Position numbers and translations under genes: made by a program. Shown piece after piece: positions 6,910 through 14,310 of a stretch of 32,615 nt of DNA. The stretch is from Rhodoplanes elegans (GTDB lineage: Bacteria > Pseudomonadota > Alphaproteobacteria > Rhizobiales > Xanthobacteraceae), in contig NZ_NHSK01000178.1 in NCBI RefSeq assembly GCF_016653355.1, positions 1-32,615 of the forward strand, written 5' to 3'. Every line of letters starts with the position of its first letter. Position 1 is the first letter of the stretch. The notes under the pieces were generated by a model. The model had not been told where the DNA came from. It saw only the letters and a program-made list of their open reading frames with translations, and searched no databases.

Positions 6910-7380
6910 TCAGTCGCGGGACACGGTCGGCGGCCCGAAGGGCAGGACCGCCCCCTCCGGCCAGGCGAACAGGTGGCTCGGGCAGCCGGCGCAGTCGCTC
7001 GAGCCGAAGCCCGGGACCGGCACGGGCAGGCCGCCGAGTTGCGCCGCGAGCGCGCACTCGTCACCGTCCGGCACGGCCCATACGGCGATCACTCGGCCCT
7101 TGGTGGTCAGCCGGTCGACATGCCAGCGCAGGGTCTTTCGCCGGCGCAGGTGGCGGGCGACGCGGGCCCGCAACCCGCCGGGGCCACGGGCCGAGCCGCA
7201 GTACAGATACCGCCCCGCCGACACCGACACGGCCGACCGGCCGGCGAGCCGTAAGACGAAAGGCTTATCCAACCGGATGGCTAGTACATAGGCACCCGCA
7301 ACCGTCGGCAGCGCGGCCGCGGCGACGGCGGTTCGCGCTGCGGCCGTAGTGCGAGTCGCGGTTGTGCGCTGCGAGATCAT
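6910..7380 (-). CDS. DUF123 GIY-YIG-like protein
   Basis: A 156-residue protein of the DUF123/COG1833 group of GIY-YIG nuclease-like proteins. The domain runs from about residue 27 (VAGAYVLAIRL) to about 143. Key pieces are GRYLYCGSARGPGGLRARVARHLRR (57-81), WHVDRLT, an EC (DECALAAQL) and a C-terminal VPGFGSSDCAGCPSHLF block with two Cys and a His. Family members are often stand-alone and poorly characterised, and some may be nucleases. The first 26 residues are Ala/Thr-rich and outside the domain, and the Shine-Dalgarno at this start is poor, so translation may begin further in. The gene is convergent with the multicopper oxidase, with a 16-base gap. Confidence 0.82.
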   Translation of the reverse strand: MISQRTTATRTTAAARTAVAAAALPTVAGAYVLAIRLDKPFVLRLAGRSAVSVSAGRYLYCGSARGPGGLRARVARHLRRRKTLRWHVDRLTTKGRVIAVWAVPDGDECALAAQLGGLPVPVPGFGSSDCAGCPSHLFAWPEGAVLPFGPPTVSRD

Positions 7381-7459
7381 CGAGCTTGGCGGGTCGCCAC
7401 GGGTCGGCTTGTATGCATTATGCCACCGTAAGCTGCGGCCTGTGCATACCTTCCATTAA

Positions 7460-7474
7460 TTGTGCATAGCACAA
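7460..7474. promoter_or_regulatory. TTGTGC-ATA-GCACAA palindrome upstream of zinc-ribbon gene
   Basis: A perfect 6+6 palindrome with a 3-base centre lies in an unusually AT-rich stretch (about 7405-7485). Related TGTGCATA words occur just upstream (7441-7448) and within the palindrome (7461-7468). A possible -35-like TTGACT follows at 7482-7487, but no clear -10 box was found. It is 82 bases before the ATG at 7557, so it may be an operator for that gene or for the divergent DUF123 gene. Confidence 0.4.
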
Positions 7475-7556
7475 ATTTGTATTGACTCGTACCGCCTCGG
7501 CGCGCTGGACTAGACATGCGCAATTGCACGGACTGGAAAATCGAGGAGGAATTTGC

Positions 7557-7763
7557 ATGCGCCGTATGGGTGTAGCCTCCGCTAGCTCGCTGCCGTCCCT
7601 CATCATTCCCTGCCCGCGCTGTGCCCAGCGCATGTCCTACCGGTCGGTCAGCACGACCAAGGCCGAGCCCCGCATCCAGGACACCGTCTACGCCTGCGAC
7701 CAGTGCGGCACCGAGGTGATCCGCACCAGCTTCCGCACCGTCGATCCCAAGCAGGCCGCGTGA
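7557..7763 (+). CDS. Small zinc-ribbon protein, unknown function
   Basis: A 68-residue protein with two CxxC pairs, CPRC at residues 19-22 and CDQC at about 47-50. Together they form a likely four-cysteine zinc ribbon. Between them is a Tyr/Ser/Thr-rich strand region (RMSYRSVSTTKAEPRIQDTVYA), and the C-terminus is TEVIRTSFRTVDPKQAA. A very good Shine-Dalgarno (GAGGAGGA, 7543-7550) six bases before the ATG fixes the start. Small proteins of this build are widespread in Hyphomicrobiales and mostly uncharacterised. A nucleic-acid-binding or adaptor role is possible but unproven. The gene follows an AT-rich region with palindromes, which suggests its own regulated promoter. Confidence 0.8.
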   Translation: MRRMGVASASSLPSLIIPCPRCAQRMSYRSVSTTKAEPRIQDTVYACDQCGTEVIRTSFRTVDPKQAA

Positions 7764-7796
7764 ACGAAGCCGCGTGAACGAGGCTGCCTGAACCGC
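7755..7796 (+). repeat. 14-bp tandem repeat over the stop codon, three units
   Basis: The units GGCCGCGTGAACGA (7755-7768), AGCCGCGTGAACGA (7769-7782) and a degenerate GGCTGCCTGAACCG (7783-7796) are in tandem. The first contains the stop codon of the zinc-ribbon gene. The remainder of the 291-base gap to the serpin gene holds no recognisable gene or strong hairpin. Confidence 0.75.
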
Positions 7797-8054
7797 GCGG
7801 CAGACCGCAGGCCGCCCGAGCGTTTCGCCAGCCGCCCCGACGCCGTTCCGATCCGACCGCGTCGGTTGTGCCCCGCCCCGCTATCCGACAACCGAGTCGC
7901 GTGCGCACCGCCCCCCGGGCGGACCCTTCGTCCTGCGTGCGCGAGCCCGTTCCGTGCGTGGCATTCGCCCGCCGGCGGGCGTAAGCTTCGCCTCGACCGG
8001 CCGTGAACCTCCCGTGCCGCCGCCGACACCAGGGAGAGTGCCAGGGAGGGTGCG

Positions 8055-9746
8055 ATGTCCCGCAAGGTGATCGCCGTCGCCGCCGCCACGCTTGTCGCGC
8101 TGGCGGCCGTAGCCGTATCGGGCCCGGTCTGGTCGGCCCCGGCCGACCGCGACGGCAAGGCCGCGGCTCAACGCAGCCAATCGACCCCATCCAAGACGCA
8201 GAAAAAGAAATCGACCGACCGGCCGCCGGGTGCGCCGGTGCCCGGCCAGGCGACATCCGGCGCGGCGGCGCCCGTGAAGATCGACGTCGCCGCCATGCGG
8301 ACCGCCCAGACCCGGCTCGCCGTGAAGCTGGTCGAGGCGCTGCAGAAGGAGACGCCGGAGGCCGCCAACCTGATGGTGTCGCCCGGCAGCCTCGCCATGG
8401 TGTCGGGCCTGATCGCGCTCGGCGCCGACGCCAAGCTCGAGGCGGCGCTCGCCCGCATGCTCGGCTTCACCGAGGCGCTCGGCTTCGCGGAGGCGGCATC
8501 GCCCCCGGCCGCGCCGGACAAGCCAACCGGCAAGGCGGAGAAACCCCGCAAGGGCGACAAGTCGAAAAAAACGGCCAAGGCGGGGCCGGCGCGGACGCTG
8601 CCGCCGCCGGTCGACTTCGCCTCGGTGCGCGCCATCACGGCCGCCGTCATGGCCGACAAGAGCATCGCCGACGTGCTGTCCGTCGCCGACGCGATCTGGA
8701 TCGACCCGGCCATGACCCCGAAGGAGTCGGTGCTTGCCGCCGTCACGGCCGCCGGCGGCGAGGTGTTCCGCGATCCGCTCGGCAGCCCGGAATCGCTCGC
8801 CAAGATCAACGGCTGGGTCGGCGAGAAGACTCGCGGCCTGATCCCGGCGCTGCTCGACCGCGCGCCGGCAGATCCCGGGCTCGTCGCCGTCAACGCCCTC
8901 TATTTCAAGGACCGCTGGAAGACCGCCTTCGCGCCGGGCCGCACCCGGCCGGCGCCGTTCACCCGCGCCGACGGCTCGACCGTCGAGGTGCCGATGATGG
9001 CCGGCACGATCGACGGCACGCCGATGCGCAGCGACGACACCTTCGTCGCGGTCGAGCTCGGCTACCAGTCGCCGCGCTTCGGCCTGGTGCTCGTCACCTC
9101 GAAGGAGAAGCCGCTGCCCTCCTCGGGCTTCGCGCCCGTGGCCGACTGGCTGTCGGGGCGCGACTTCGCCGCCACGGCCGTCGAGGTGTCGCTGCCGCGG
9201 ATCGCGCTCGACCAGCGCGCCGGGCTCCTGCCCGCCCTCGACGCGCTCGGGCTGAAGGAGGGACGCGCCTCGCCGACCGCGCTCGACGGCTTCGGCCCCG
9301 GCCAGCGCATCTCCGACGTGATCCAGAAGGCGGTGCTGAGGATCGACGAGACCGGTACCGAGGCGGCCGCCGCGACCGCGGTGCTCACCGTGCGCTCGGC
9401 GCTGCGCAACCAGAACCCGCGCGTCTTCTTCGACAAGCCGTTCTGGTTCGCGCTGCGCGACCGCGACACCGGGGTCGTGCTGCTGGCCGGCTATGTCGGC
9501 GACCCGTCCCGCGCCGTCGCGACCGCCGCGGCCGCACCGGCCCCCGAACCGACCGCGCCTCCGGCCGCGGCCCCGCCGGAGGGACCGCCCCCGGCCGTCG
9601 ATCAGCCGACGCCCGAGGAGCCTGCCGCCGCCCCGCCTTCGCCGACGCAGGCACCGCCGATCGAGACGCCGGTGATCGAGGCCCCGGCACCCGCGGAGGC
9701 TGCCCCTCCGGCCGAGCCGGCGCCGCGCGCCGACGCGGCGCGCTGA
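8055..9746 (+). CDS. Secreted serpin (serine protease inhibitor family I4)
   Basis: A 563-residue serpin. Residues 1-28 are a signal peptide (cut near WSA-PA), and 30-75 are a Lys/Pro/Ser-rich linker. The serpin fold runs from about 80 to 484: shutter NLMVSPGSLAMVSGLIALGA (105-124), INGWVGEKTRGLI (251-263), VAVNALYFKDRWKTAF (277-292), hinge DETGTEAAAATAV (431-443) and the closing KPFWFALRDRDTGVVLLAG (461-479). The hinge G434-T435-E436-AAAA-T441 is the pattern of inhibitory serpins. Counting from P15 puts P1 near S448, but the loop is about three residues long, so R447 or R451 could be the bait. A Lys/Pro-rich insertion lies at 150-186, and an Ala/Pro/Glu-rich tail covers 486-563. Inhibitors of this family trap serine or cysteine proteases. 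The target here is unknown. Confidence 0.92.
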   Translation: MSRKVIAVAAATLVALAAVAVSGPVWSAPADRDGKAAAQRSQSTPSKTQKKKSTDRPPGAPVPGQATSGAAAPVKIDVAAMRTAQTRLAVKLVEALQKETPEAANLMVSPGSLAMVSGLIALGADAKLEAALARMLGFTEALGFAEAASPPAAPDKPTGKAEKPRKGDKSKKTAKAGPARTLPPPVDFASVRAITAAVMADKSIADVLSVADAIWIDPAMTPKESVLAAVTAAGGEVFRDPLGSPESLAKINGWVGEKTRGLIPALLDRAPADPGLVAVNALYFKDRWKTAFAPGRTRPAPFTRADGSTVEVPMMAGTIDGTPMRSDDTFVAVELGYQSPRFGLVLVTSKEKPLPSSGFAPVADWLSGRDFAATAVEVSLPRIALDQRAGLLPALDALGLKEGRASPTALDGFGPGQRISDVIQKAVLRIDETGTEAAAATAVLTVRSALRNQNPRVFFDKPFWFALRDRDTGVVLLAGYVGDPSRAVATAAAAPAPEPTAPPAAAPPEGPPPAVDQPTPEEPAAAPPSPTQAPPIETPVIEAPAPAEAAPPAEPAPRADAAR

Positions 9747-9755
9747 ATCGCGCCG

Positions 9756-10715
9756 CTACCGCAGCAGCACGGCGGCGACGGTCCGGCGCCACAGCGACGA
9801 GTCGCGCTGCGGCGTCGCCACCGGCTGGTTCGCCTTCTCCAGGGCCCGGATGGCGTCGATCGATTCCTTGCGGATGCGGCCGAGGTCGATCGATTCGGCA
9901 GCCGCGATCGTGTCCTTCAGCACGCCGGCGGTTCCCGCCGGCTGGGCGGCGAGCTCGTTGCGCAGGAGGGCGAGCAGCACGGGATCGCGCGCCGCGTTGG
10001 CGGCGAGCGTGAACTTCGCCATGCAGCCGACCGTCAGCCGGCCGGCGTCGGCGCGTTCCTCCGACCACGGCAGCAGCGCCACGATGCGGGCGAGCGGCGC
10101 CGCGTCGCCGGTGGCGAAATAGATGCCCCACAGCGTGTCGAGCACGTCCGGGCCGACGGCGAGCGCCGGCGTCTTGTCGGCCGGCTCGCCGAACCGGAAC
10201 CAGCCGCGCATGCGCGTCCACACCGAGGCCGGCTCGTCCATGGCGAGGCGGGCGAGGGTGGGCATGCGATCGCTGACATAGGCCTGGATCATCGCGTCGT
10301 GGTGCGGGAAGCGGGCGGCGCTGCGGGCGAGCAGGCCCTTCCAGTCCGGATGTCCCGAATAGGCGATGGCGCGGACGATCACCCAGGACTCCTCCTGCGG
10401 GAACGGCACCATGGCGGCGATCAGCGCATCGGCGCGGGTGGGCTGCGCCGCGATCACGCCGGCCAGGAAGCCGACATGGAGCCCGGCCGCCTCGGGCCGC
10501 GCCAGCGCCCCGGTCCGGCTCGCCGCGCGGATCGCCGCGGGCACGCGGGCCGGCTCGGGCCGGGCCCGGTAGCCCTGGATGAAGTGCAGCACGGCGTCCG
10601 ACGACGCGAACGCGTCGACGGCCTCGACGACGTCGCGCGGCGCCGGCTCCCCGGCCGCCGCGGGCAGCGGCAGCAGGAGCAAGCTCGCCAGCAGGACGGC
10701 GATCACTGATCTCAT
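9756..10715 (-). CDS. Secreted protein of unknown function
   Basis: A 319-residue protein with a clear signal peptide (MRSVIAVLLASLLLLPLPAAA, cut near AAG-EP). The mature part is helix-rich and Ala-rich, with segments such as DAVLHFIQGYRARPEP, GFLAGVIAAQPTRADALIAAM, WVIVRAIAYSGHPDWKGLL and TLWGIYFATGDAAPLARIVALLPW. This resembles a chain of helical repeats, but I recognise no named domain. The ATG at 10715 has AAGGGGA upstream. It converges on the serpin gene with only nine bases between stops. A role in the periplasm is inferred from the signal alone. Confidence 0.78.
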   Translation of the reverse strand: MRSVIAVLLASLLLLPLPAAAGEPAPRDVVEAVDAFASSDAVLHFIQGYRARPEPARVPAAIRAASRTGALARPEAAGLHVGFLAGVIAAQPTRADALIAAMVPFPQEESWVIVRAIAYSGHPDWKGLLARSAARFPHHDAMIQAYVSDRMPTLARLAMDEPASVWTRMRGWFRFGEPADKTPALAVGPDVLDTLWGIYFATGDAAPLARIVALLPWSEERADAGRLTVGCMAKFTLAANAARDPVLLALLRNELAAQPAGTAGVLKDTIAAAESIDLGRIRKESIDAIRALEKANQPVATPQRDSSLWRRTVAAVLLR

Positions 10716-10946
10716 GTCTCGTCCCCTTCCCCCGCTCCGCCATCGACGATGGCGGCGCGGCACTCCCCCGGTCGCCTATCGAACAGACCGGCGGGGCGAA
10801 TTCTGGGACGGGACGGGCCGATTCTTGGGCGTGTTCGGGGCGCGACACAGCGTGGCGCAACGGCCACAATCGGCGTCCGAACAGGCCGCCGACGGCGCGA
10901 TAGCGCCGCCGAAGCACAGAATCAGGAGGCAGGTAAGGTGGAGGCG

Positions 10947-11195
10947 TCAGGCCGCCTTGAGCGAGCGCGCCCGGCTCTGGGTCAGCTCGACATAACGAGC
11001 GATGTCCTGGGCGCGGCCTTCGCGGCCGTCCATGGCGTCTGACCAGATCCGGCGGATCTCCGGCTCGTTTTCGTAATAGTTGATGCCGCGCCACTGGTTG
11101 AGACGGATGCTGCCGTCCGCCAGCCGGGTGGCTGAGAACAAGAGGCCGAGCTCGCCGAGCCGGTCCAGAAAGTCTTTGATCCTGAAGTCCGACAT
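10947..11195 (-). CDS. Small soluble protein of unknown function
   Basis: An 82-residue protein without a signal peptide or membrane segment. It begins MSDFRIKDFLDRLGELGLLF, contains LADGSIRLNQWRGINYYENEPEIRRIW, and ends in a basic helix (RYVELTQSRARSLKAA). GAGG lies four bases before the ATG, which supports translation. I do not recognise the family. The 231 bases between this gene and the secreted protein at 10715 hold nothing I can name. It is divergent from yciB. Confidence 0.7.
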   Translation of the reverse strand: MSDFRIKDFLDRLGELGLLFSATRLADGSIRLNQWRGINYYENEPEIRRIWSDAMDGREGRAQDIARYVELTQSRARSLKAA

Positions 11196-11271
11196 GGCAC
11201 CTCGCTCCCCTGATTCGTCAGTGTGAGGCGTTTTCCCGGCCGGTCAATTTCCAACCACGGTTTTGACGCGA

Positions 11272-11286
11272 TGTTCACCGTGAACA
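11272..11286. promoter_or_regulatory. TGTTCAC-C-GTGAACA palindrome between divergent genes
   Basis: A perfect 15-bp palindrome with one central base lies in the 263-bp region between the small gene starting at 11195 and yciB at 11459. A TTGACG hexamer is just upstream (11263-11268) on the plus strand. Its form is that of a dimeric repressor site, but no regulator is identified. Confidence 0.4.
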
Positions 11287-11458
11287 GCCGGGAGCTGTGG
11301 CGAGGGCGTCACACGCGCGGTGTCAGATGGCGGGGATTGTGTACATGACCCGACTCGCCGTGCCGCGCAGCAGCCGCCGGCTCGTGAGCCAGGGCGGTGG
11401 CGCGACCGGCGAGCCTCGTGCTAGGTGCAGCTTTGCGCCACCCCTCGTGGAACCCCTG

Positions 11459-12058
11459 ATGTCCGAGACCCGCCTGAACCCCGCCCTCAAGGTCGCCCTC
11501 GACGTCGGCCCGCTGGTGCTGTTCTTCGCAGCCAATGCGAAATTCGGCATCTTCGCCGCGACCGGCACCTTCATGGTCGCGGTCCTGGCCGCGCTCGCCG
11601 TCTCCTATGCGCTGACCCGGCACCTGCCGGTGATGCCGGTCGTCTCGGCCGTCATCGTCACGGTGTTCGGCGGGCTGACGCTGGTGCTGCACGACGAGAC
11701 GTTCATCAAGCTGAAGCCGACCCTGATCTACATGCTGTTCGCGATCGTGCTGGCGGTCGGCCTGTGGCGCGACCGGCCGCTGCTCGCGATGGTGTTCGAC
11801 AGCGTGTTCGACCTGACCGAGGAGGGCTGGCGCAAGCTGACGGTGCGCTGGGCCGTGTTCTTCGTCGTCATGGCGGCCGTCAACGAGCTGGTCTGGCGCA
11901 CGCAGAGCACCGACTTCTGGGTGAACTTCAAGCTGTTCGGCTTCGTGCCGCTGACCTTCCTGTTCGCCGTCGCGCAGGTGCGCCTCCTCGCCCGCCATGC
12001 CGCCGGCGAGGCCGGCAAGCCCGCCGCGCCGGCGACCGACACCCGCCCCGCGCCCTGA
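11459..12058 (+). CDS. yciB: YciB/IspZ inner-membrane septation protein A
   Basis: A 199-residue polytopic inner-membrane protein. Family landmarks include [20 protein letters not shown] at the N-terminus, [17 protein letters not shown] in the middle and [26 protein letters not shown] near the end. Five or six hydrophobic helices are visible. YciB (earlier called septation protein A or IspZ) influences cell envelope synthesis and division in enterobacteria. The ATG at 11459 aligns with family N-termini. Longer upstream in-frame starts give unrelated sequence. The C-terminal 20 residues are Ala/Pro-rich and variable. In alphaproteobacteria this gene is commonly near ftsY, as here, although in this window ftsY faces it from the other strand. 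It is probably co-transcribed with gcvH, 17 bases downstream. Confidence 0.93.
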   Translation: MSETRLNPALKVALDVGPLVLFFAANAKFGIFAATGTFMVAVLAALAVSYALTRHLPVMPVVSAVIVTVFGGLTLVLHDETFIKLKPTLIYMLFAIVLAVGLWRDRPLLAMVFDSVFDLTEEGWRKLTVRWAVFFVVMAAVNELVWRTQSTDFWVNFKLFGFVPLTFLFAVAQVRLLARHAAGEAGKPAAPATDTRPAP

Positions 12059-12075
12059 TCGCCCCGGAGACCCCG

Positions 12076-12441
12076 ATGCTGAAGTTCACCAAGGACCACG
12101 AGTGGCTGCGGCTCGACGGCGACGTCGCCGTCGTCGGCATCACGGACCACGCCCAGGAGCAGCTCGGCGACCTCGTCTTCGTCGAGCTGCCGGGGGTCGG
12201 CGCCGCCTTCGACCAGGGCGCCGCGGCCGCCGTCGTCGAGTCGGTGAAGGCCGCCTCCGACATCTACGCGCCGGTCGCCGGCGAGGTGACCGAGGTGAAC
12301 GAGGCCGTGGTCGCCGAGCCGGGCCTGGTCAACTCGGATCCGGCCGGGCAGGGCTGGCTGTTCAAGATGACGATCACCGACAAGGCCCAGCTCGACGGGC
12401 TGTTGGACGAAGCCGGCTACAAGGCGCTGATCGCGGGCTGA
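12076..12441 (+). CDS. gcvH: Glycine cleavage system H protein
   Basis: A 121-residue lipoyl carrier protein. It starts [15 protein letters not shown], typical of GcvH, and carries the lipoylation site K58 in [15 protein letters not shown]. The C-terminal [10 protein letters not shown] is conserved. In the glycine cleavage complex H shuttles the aminomethyl group between the P, T and L proteins, and in some bacteria it also donates lipoyl groups. No gcvT or gcvP lies in the window, so the gene is separate from the rest of the system or serves as a lipoyl carrier. It follows yciB by 17 bases, with CCGGAG before the ATG. Confidence 0.95.
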   Translation: MLKFTKDHEWLRLDGDVAVVGITDHAQEQLGDLVFVELPGVGAAFDQGAAAAVVESVKAASDIYAPVAGEVTEVNEAVVAEPGLVNSDPAGQGWLFKMTITDKAQLDGLLDEAGYKALIAG

Positions 12442-12462
12442 GCGGCGCGGGCGCCTACGCCT

Positions 12463-12581
12463 GTCGTCCCGGGGCGCTGCGACAGCAGCGAGCCCGGGAC
12501 CCATACGCACTGTGTTTCGTGAGCCACTTGCGCCGGGAGTATGGATTCCGGGCTCGGCCCTGCGGGCCGCCCCGGAATGAC
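12463..12581. repeat. Palindromic element, family A, copy 2 (inverted orientation)
   Basis: The ends GTCGTCCCGGGGCG (12463-12476) and CGCCCCGGAATGAC (12568-12581) form an imperfect inverted repeat. The centre, read on the minus strand, contains CCCGGCG then AGTGGCTCACGA. Copy 3 has the same words on the plus strand, so this copy is inserted the other way round. It sits between the convergent gcvH and ftsY genes and may act as a two-way terminator. Confidence 0.85.
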
Positions 12582-12585
12582 CGAG

Positions 12586-13542
12586 TCACTCCTCGATCCC
12601 GGCCACCGCCTTGGCGAAATCCTTCGCCGCGAAGGGCGACAGGTCGTCGACGCCCTCGCCGACGCCGATGAAGTGGACCGGCAGCCGGTACTTGGCCGCG
12701 ACCGCGACGAGGATGCCGCCACGCGCGGTGCCGTCGAGCTTGGTCATCACGAGGCCGGTGACGCCGGCCGTCCTGGCGAACACCTCGACCTGCGACATCG
12801 CGTTCTGCCCGACCGTCGCGTCGAGGACGAGCAGCACGGCGTGCGGCGCCGTGGCGTCGACCTTGCGCATCACCCGGACGATCTTCTCGAGCTCGCCCAT
12901 CAGGGTCGACTTGTTCTGCAGGCGCCCGGCCGTGTCGACGATCAGCACGTCGGCGTCCTGGCTGCGCGCCGTCTCCAGCGCCTCGTAGGCGAGGCTCGCG
13001 GCGTCGCCGCCCTGGGTGCCGGCGATCACCGGGCTCCTGGTGCGGGCGCCCCAGATCTTGATCTGCTCGATGGCGGCGGCCCGGAACGTGTCGCCGGCGG
13101 CGAGCACGACCTTACGGCCCTCCGCGGTGAGCCGCGCCGCGAGCTTGCCGATCGTCGTCGTCTTGCCCGAGCCGTTGACCCCGACCACCAGCACGACGAA
13201 CGGCTTCTTGGCCGGATCGATCACCAAGGGCTTGGCGACCGGCGCCAGGATCGTCTCGACCTCGGCGGCCAGGATCGCCTTCACCTCCTCGGGCGTGACC
13301 TGCTTGTCGTAGCGCCCCTCGCCGACCTTGCCGGCGATGGCGATCGCCGTCTCCATGCCGAGATCGGCGCGGATCAGCGCCTCCTCCAGCTCCTCGACCA
13401 CGGCGTGGTCGAGCTTGCGCTTGGTGACCAGATCGGCGATCGCCCCGCCGAGCGAGGCCGAGGTGCGCTTCAGCCCGGTGGAAAGCCGGCGCCACCACTG
13501 TCCCGGGGCGGTATTCTCGGTGTCTTCGGTGCTTTCGGTCAT
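12586..13542 (-). CDS. ftsY: Signal recognition particle receptor FtsY
   Basis: A 318-residue SRP receptor GTPase that docks ribosome-nascent-chain-SRP complexes at the membrane. The N domain spans about 20-105. The G domain has the P-loop GVNGSGKT (121-128), DTFRAAAIEQ (151-160), DTAGR (203-207), TKLDGTARGG (267-276) and the closing GVGEGVDDLSPF. The acidic A domain is reduced to a short Glu/Thr-rich start of about 14 residues, so the protein is near the NG-only size. The start codon is only 27 bases from the divergent pseudouridine synthase start and lacks a Shine-Dalgarno. The leader is therefore either very short or the promoter lies inside the neighbouring gene. Confidence 0.97.
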   Translation of the reverse strand: MTESTEDTENTAPGQWWRRLSTGLKRTSASLGGAIADLVTKRKLDHAVVEELEEALIRADLGMETAIAIAGKVGEGRYDKQVTPEEVKAILAAEVETILAPVAKPLVIDPAKKPFVVLVVGVNGSGKTTTIGKLAARLTAEGRKVVLAAGDTFRAAAIEQIKIWGARTRSPVIAGTQGGDAASLAYEALETARSQDADVLIVDTAGRLQNKSTLMGELEKIVRVMRKVDATAPHAVLLVLDATVGQNAMSQVEVFARTAGVTGLVMTKLDGTARGGILVAVAAKYRLPVHFIGVGEGVDDLSPFAAKDFAKAVAGIEE

Positions 13543-13569
13543 GTCGGCTGCCGTGATAGCGCTTTCGCC

Positions 13570-14310
13570 ATGACACAGGAAGAGATGCTTGCGCGCGTCC
13601 TACACCGGGACGGGCTGATGATCGTGATCGACAAGCCGGCCGGCCTGCCCGTCCACAAGGGACCGAAGGGCGGCGAGAGCCTGGAAGAGTCGTTCGACGC
13701 GCTGCGCTTCGGCCTGCCGCGGGCGCCGGCGCTCGCCCACCGGCTCGACCGCGAGACCTCCGGCTGCCTGGTGCTCGGCCGCCACCGCAAGGCGCTCGCG
13801 CATCTCGGGCTGCTGTTCAAGCACGGCGAGGTGAAGAAGACCTACTGGGCCGTGGTCGAGGGCGGCCCGGAGGCCGACGAGGGCACCATCGACATCCCGC
13901 TCGGCCGGCTGGACGAGACCCGCGGCTGGTGGATGAAGCCGGACCCGAACGGCCTGCCTTCGGTCTCGACCTGGCGGGTGCTGGGGCGCAGCGGCGGGCC
14001 GGGAGCTACGGCTGCGCCGCACACCGGAGCGCTGACTTGGCTCGCGCTGTCGCCCTTGACCGGCCGCACCCACCAGCTGCGCGTGCACTGCGCCGCGATG
14101 GGCTTCCCGATCCGCGGCGACAACATCTATGGCAACGGCCCGCGCTTCGGCGGCCCCGGCCTGCATCTGCACGCCCGCGAAATCGTCGTGCCGCTGTCGA
14201 AGAACAAGCCGCCCGTGGGGGTGAGAGCGCCGGTGCCGTCGCATCTCGTCGCGGCGCTGACCGCCTGCGGCTGGCGCGGCGAGGCCGAGTCGCCCGACGC
14301 TCAGCCCTGA
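13570..14310 (+). CDS. RluA-family RNA pseudouridine synthase
   Basis: A 246-residue stand-alone catalytic-domain enzyme without an S4 domain. It isomerises uridine to pseudouridine in rRNA or tRNA. The catalytic Asp is D60 in HRLDRETSGCLVL (57-69). IVIDKPAGLPVHKG (18-31), YWAVVEG and LTGRTHQLRVHCAAMGFPI are the other family blocks. Size and lack of an S4 domain resemble RluA/TruC-type members, but the target site cannot be assigned. There is no Shine-Dalgarno before 13570. An in-frame ATG at 13585, preceded by AGGAAG, is a possible alternative start. The 3' end overlaps the xdhC 3' end by ten bases on the opposite strand. Confidence 0.93.
   Translation: MTQEEMLARVLHRDGLMIVIDKPAGLPVHKGPKGGESLEESFDALRFGLPRAPALAHRLDRETSGCLVLGRHRKALAHLGLLFKHGEVKKTYWAVVEGGPEADEGTIDIPLGRLDETRGWWMKPDPNGLPSVSTWRVLGRSGGPGATAAPHTGALTWLALSPLTGRTHQLRVHCAAMGFPIRGDNIYGNGPRFGGPGLHLHAREIVVPLSKNKPPVGVRAPVPSHLVAALTACGWRGEAESPDAQP

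Noticed and set aside
4902-7064. 720-codon open frame on the minus strand across the multicopper oxidase
   Set aside because: It is the antisense shadow of the oxidase in GC-rich DNA. It has Arg/Ala/Asp-rich low-complexity sequence and no domain.
5207-7291. 694-codon open frame on the plus strand
   Set aside because: It is a +1 frame shadow of the multicopper oxidase, with a typical Arg/Pro/Ala-rich artefact composition.
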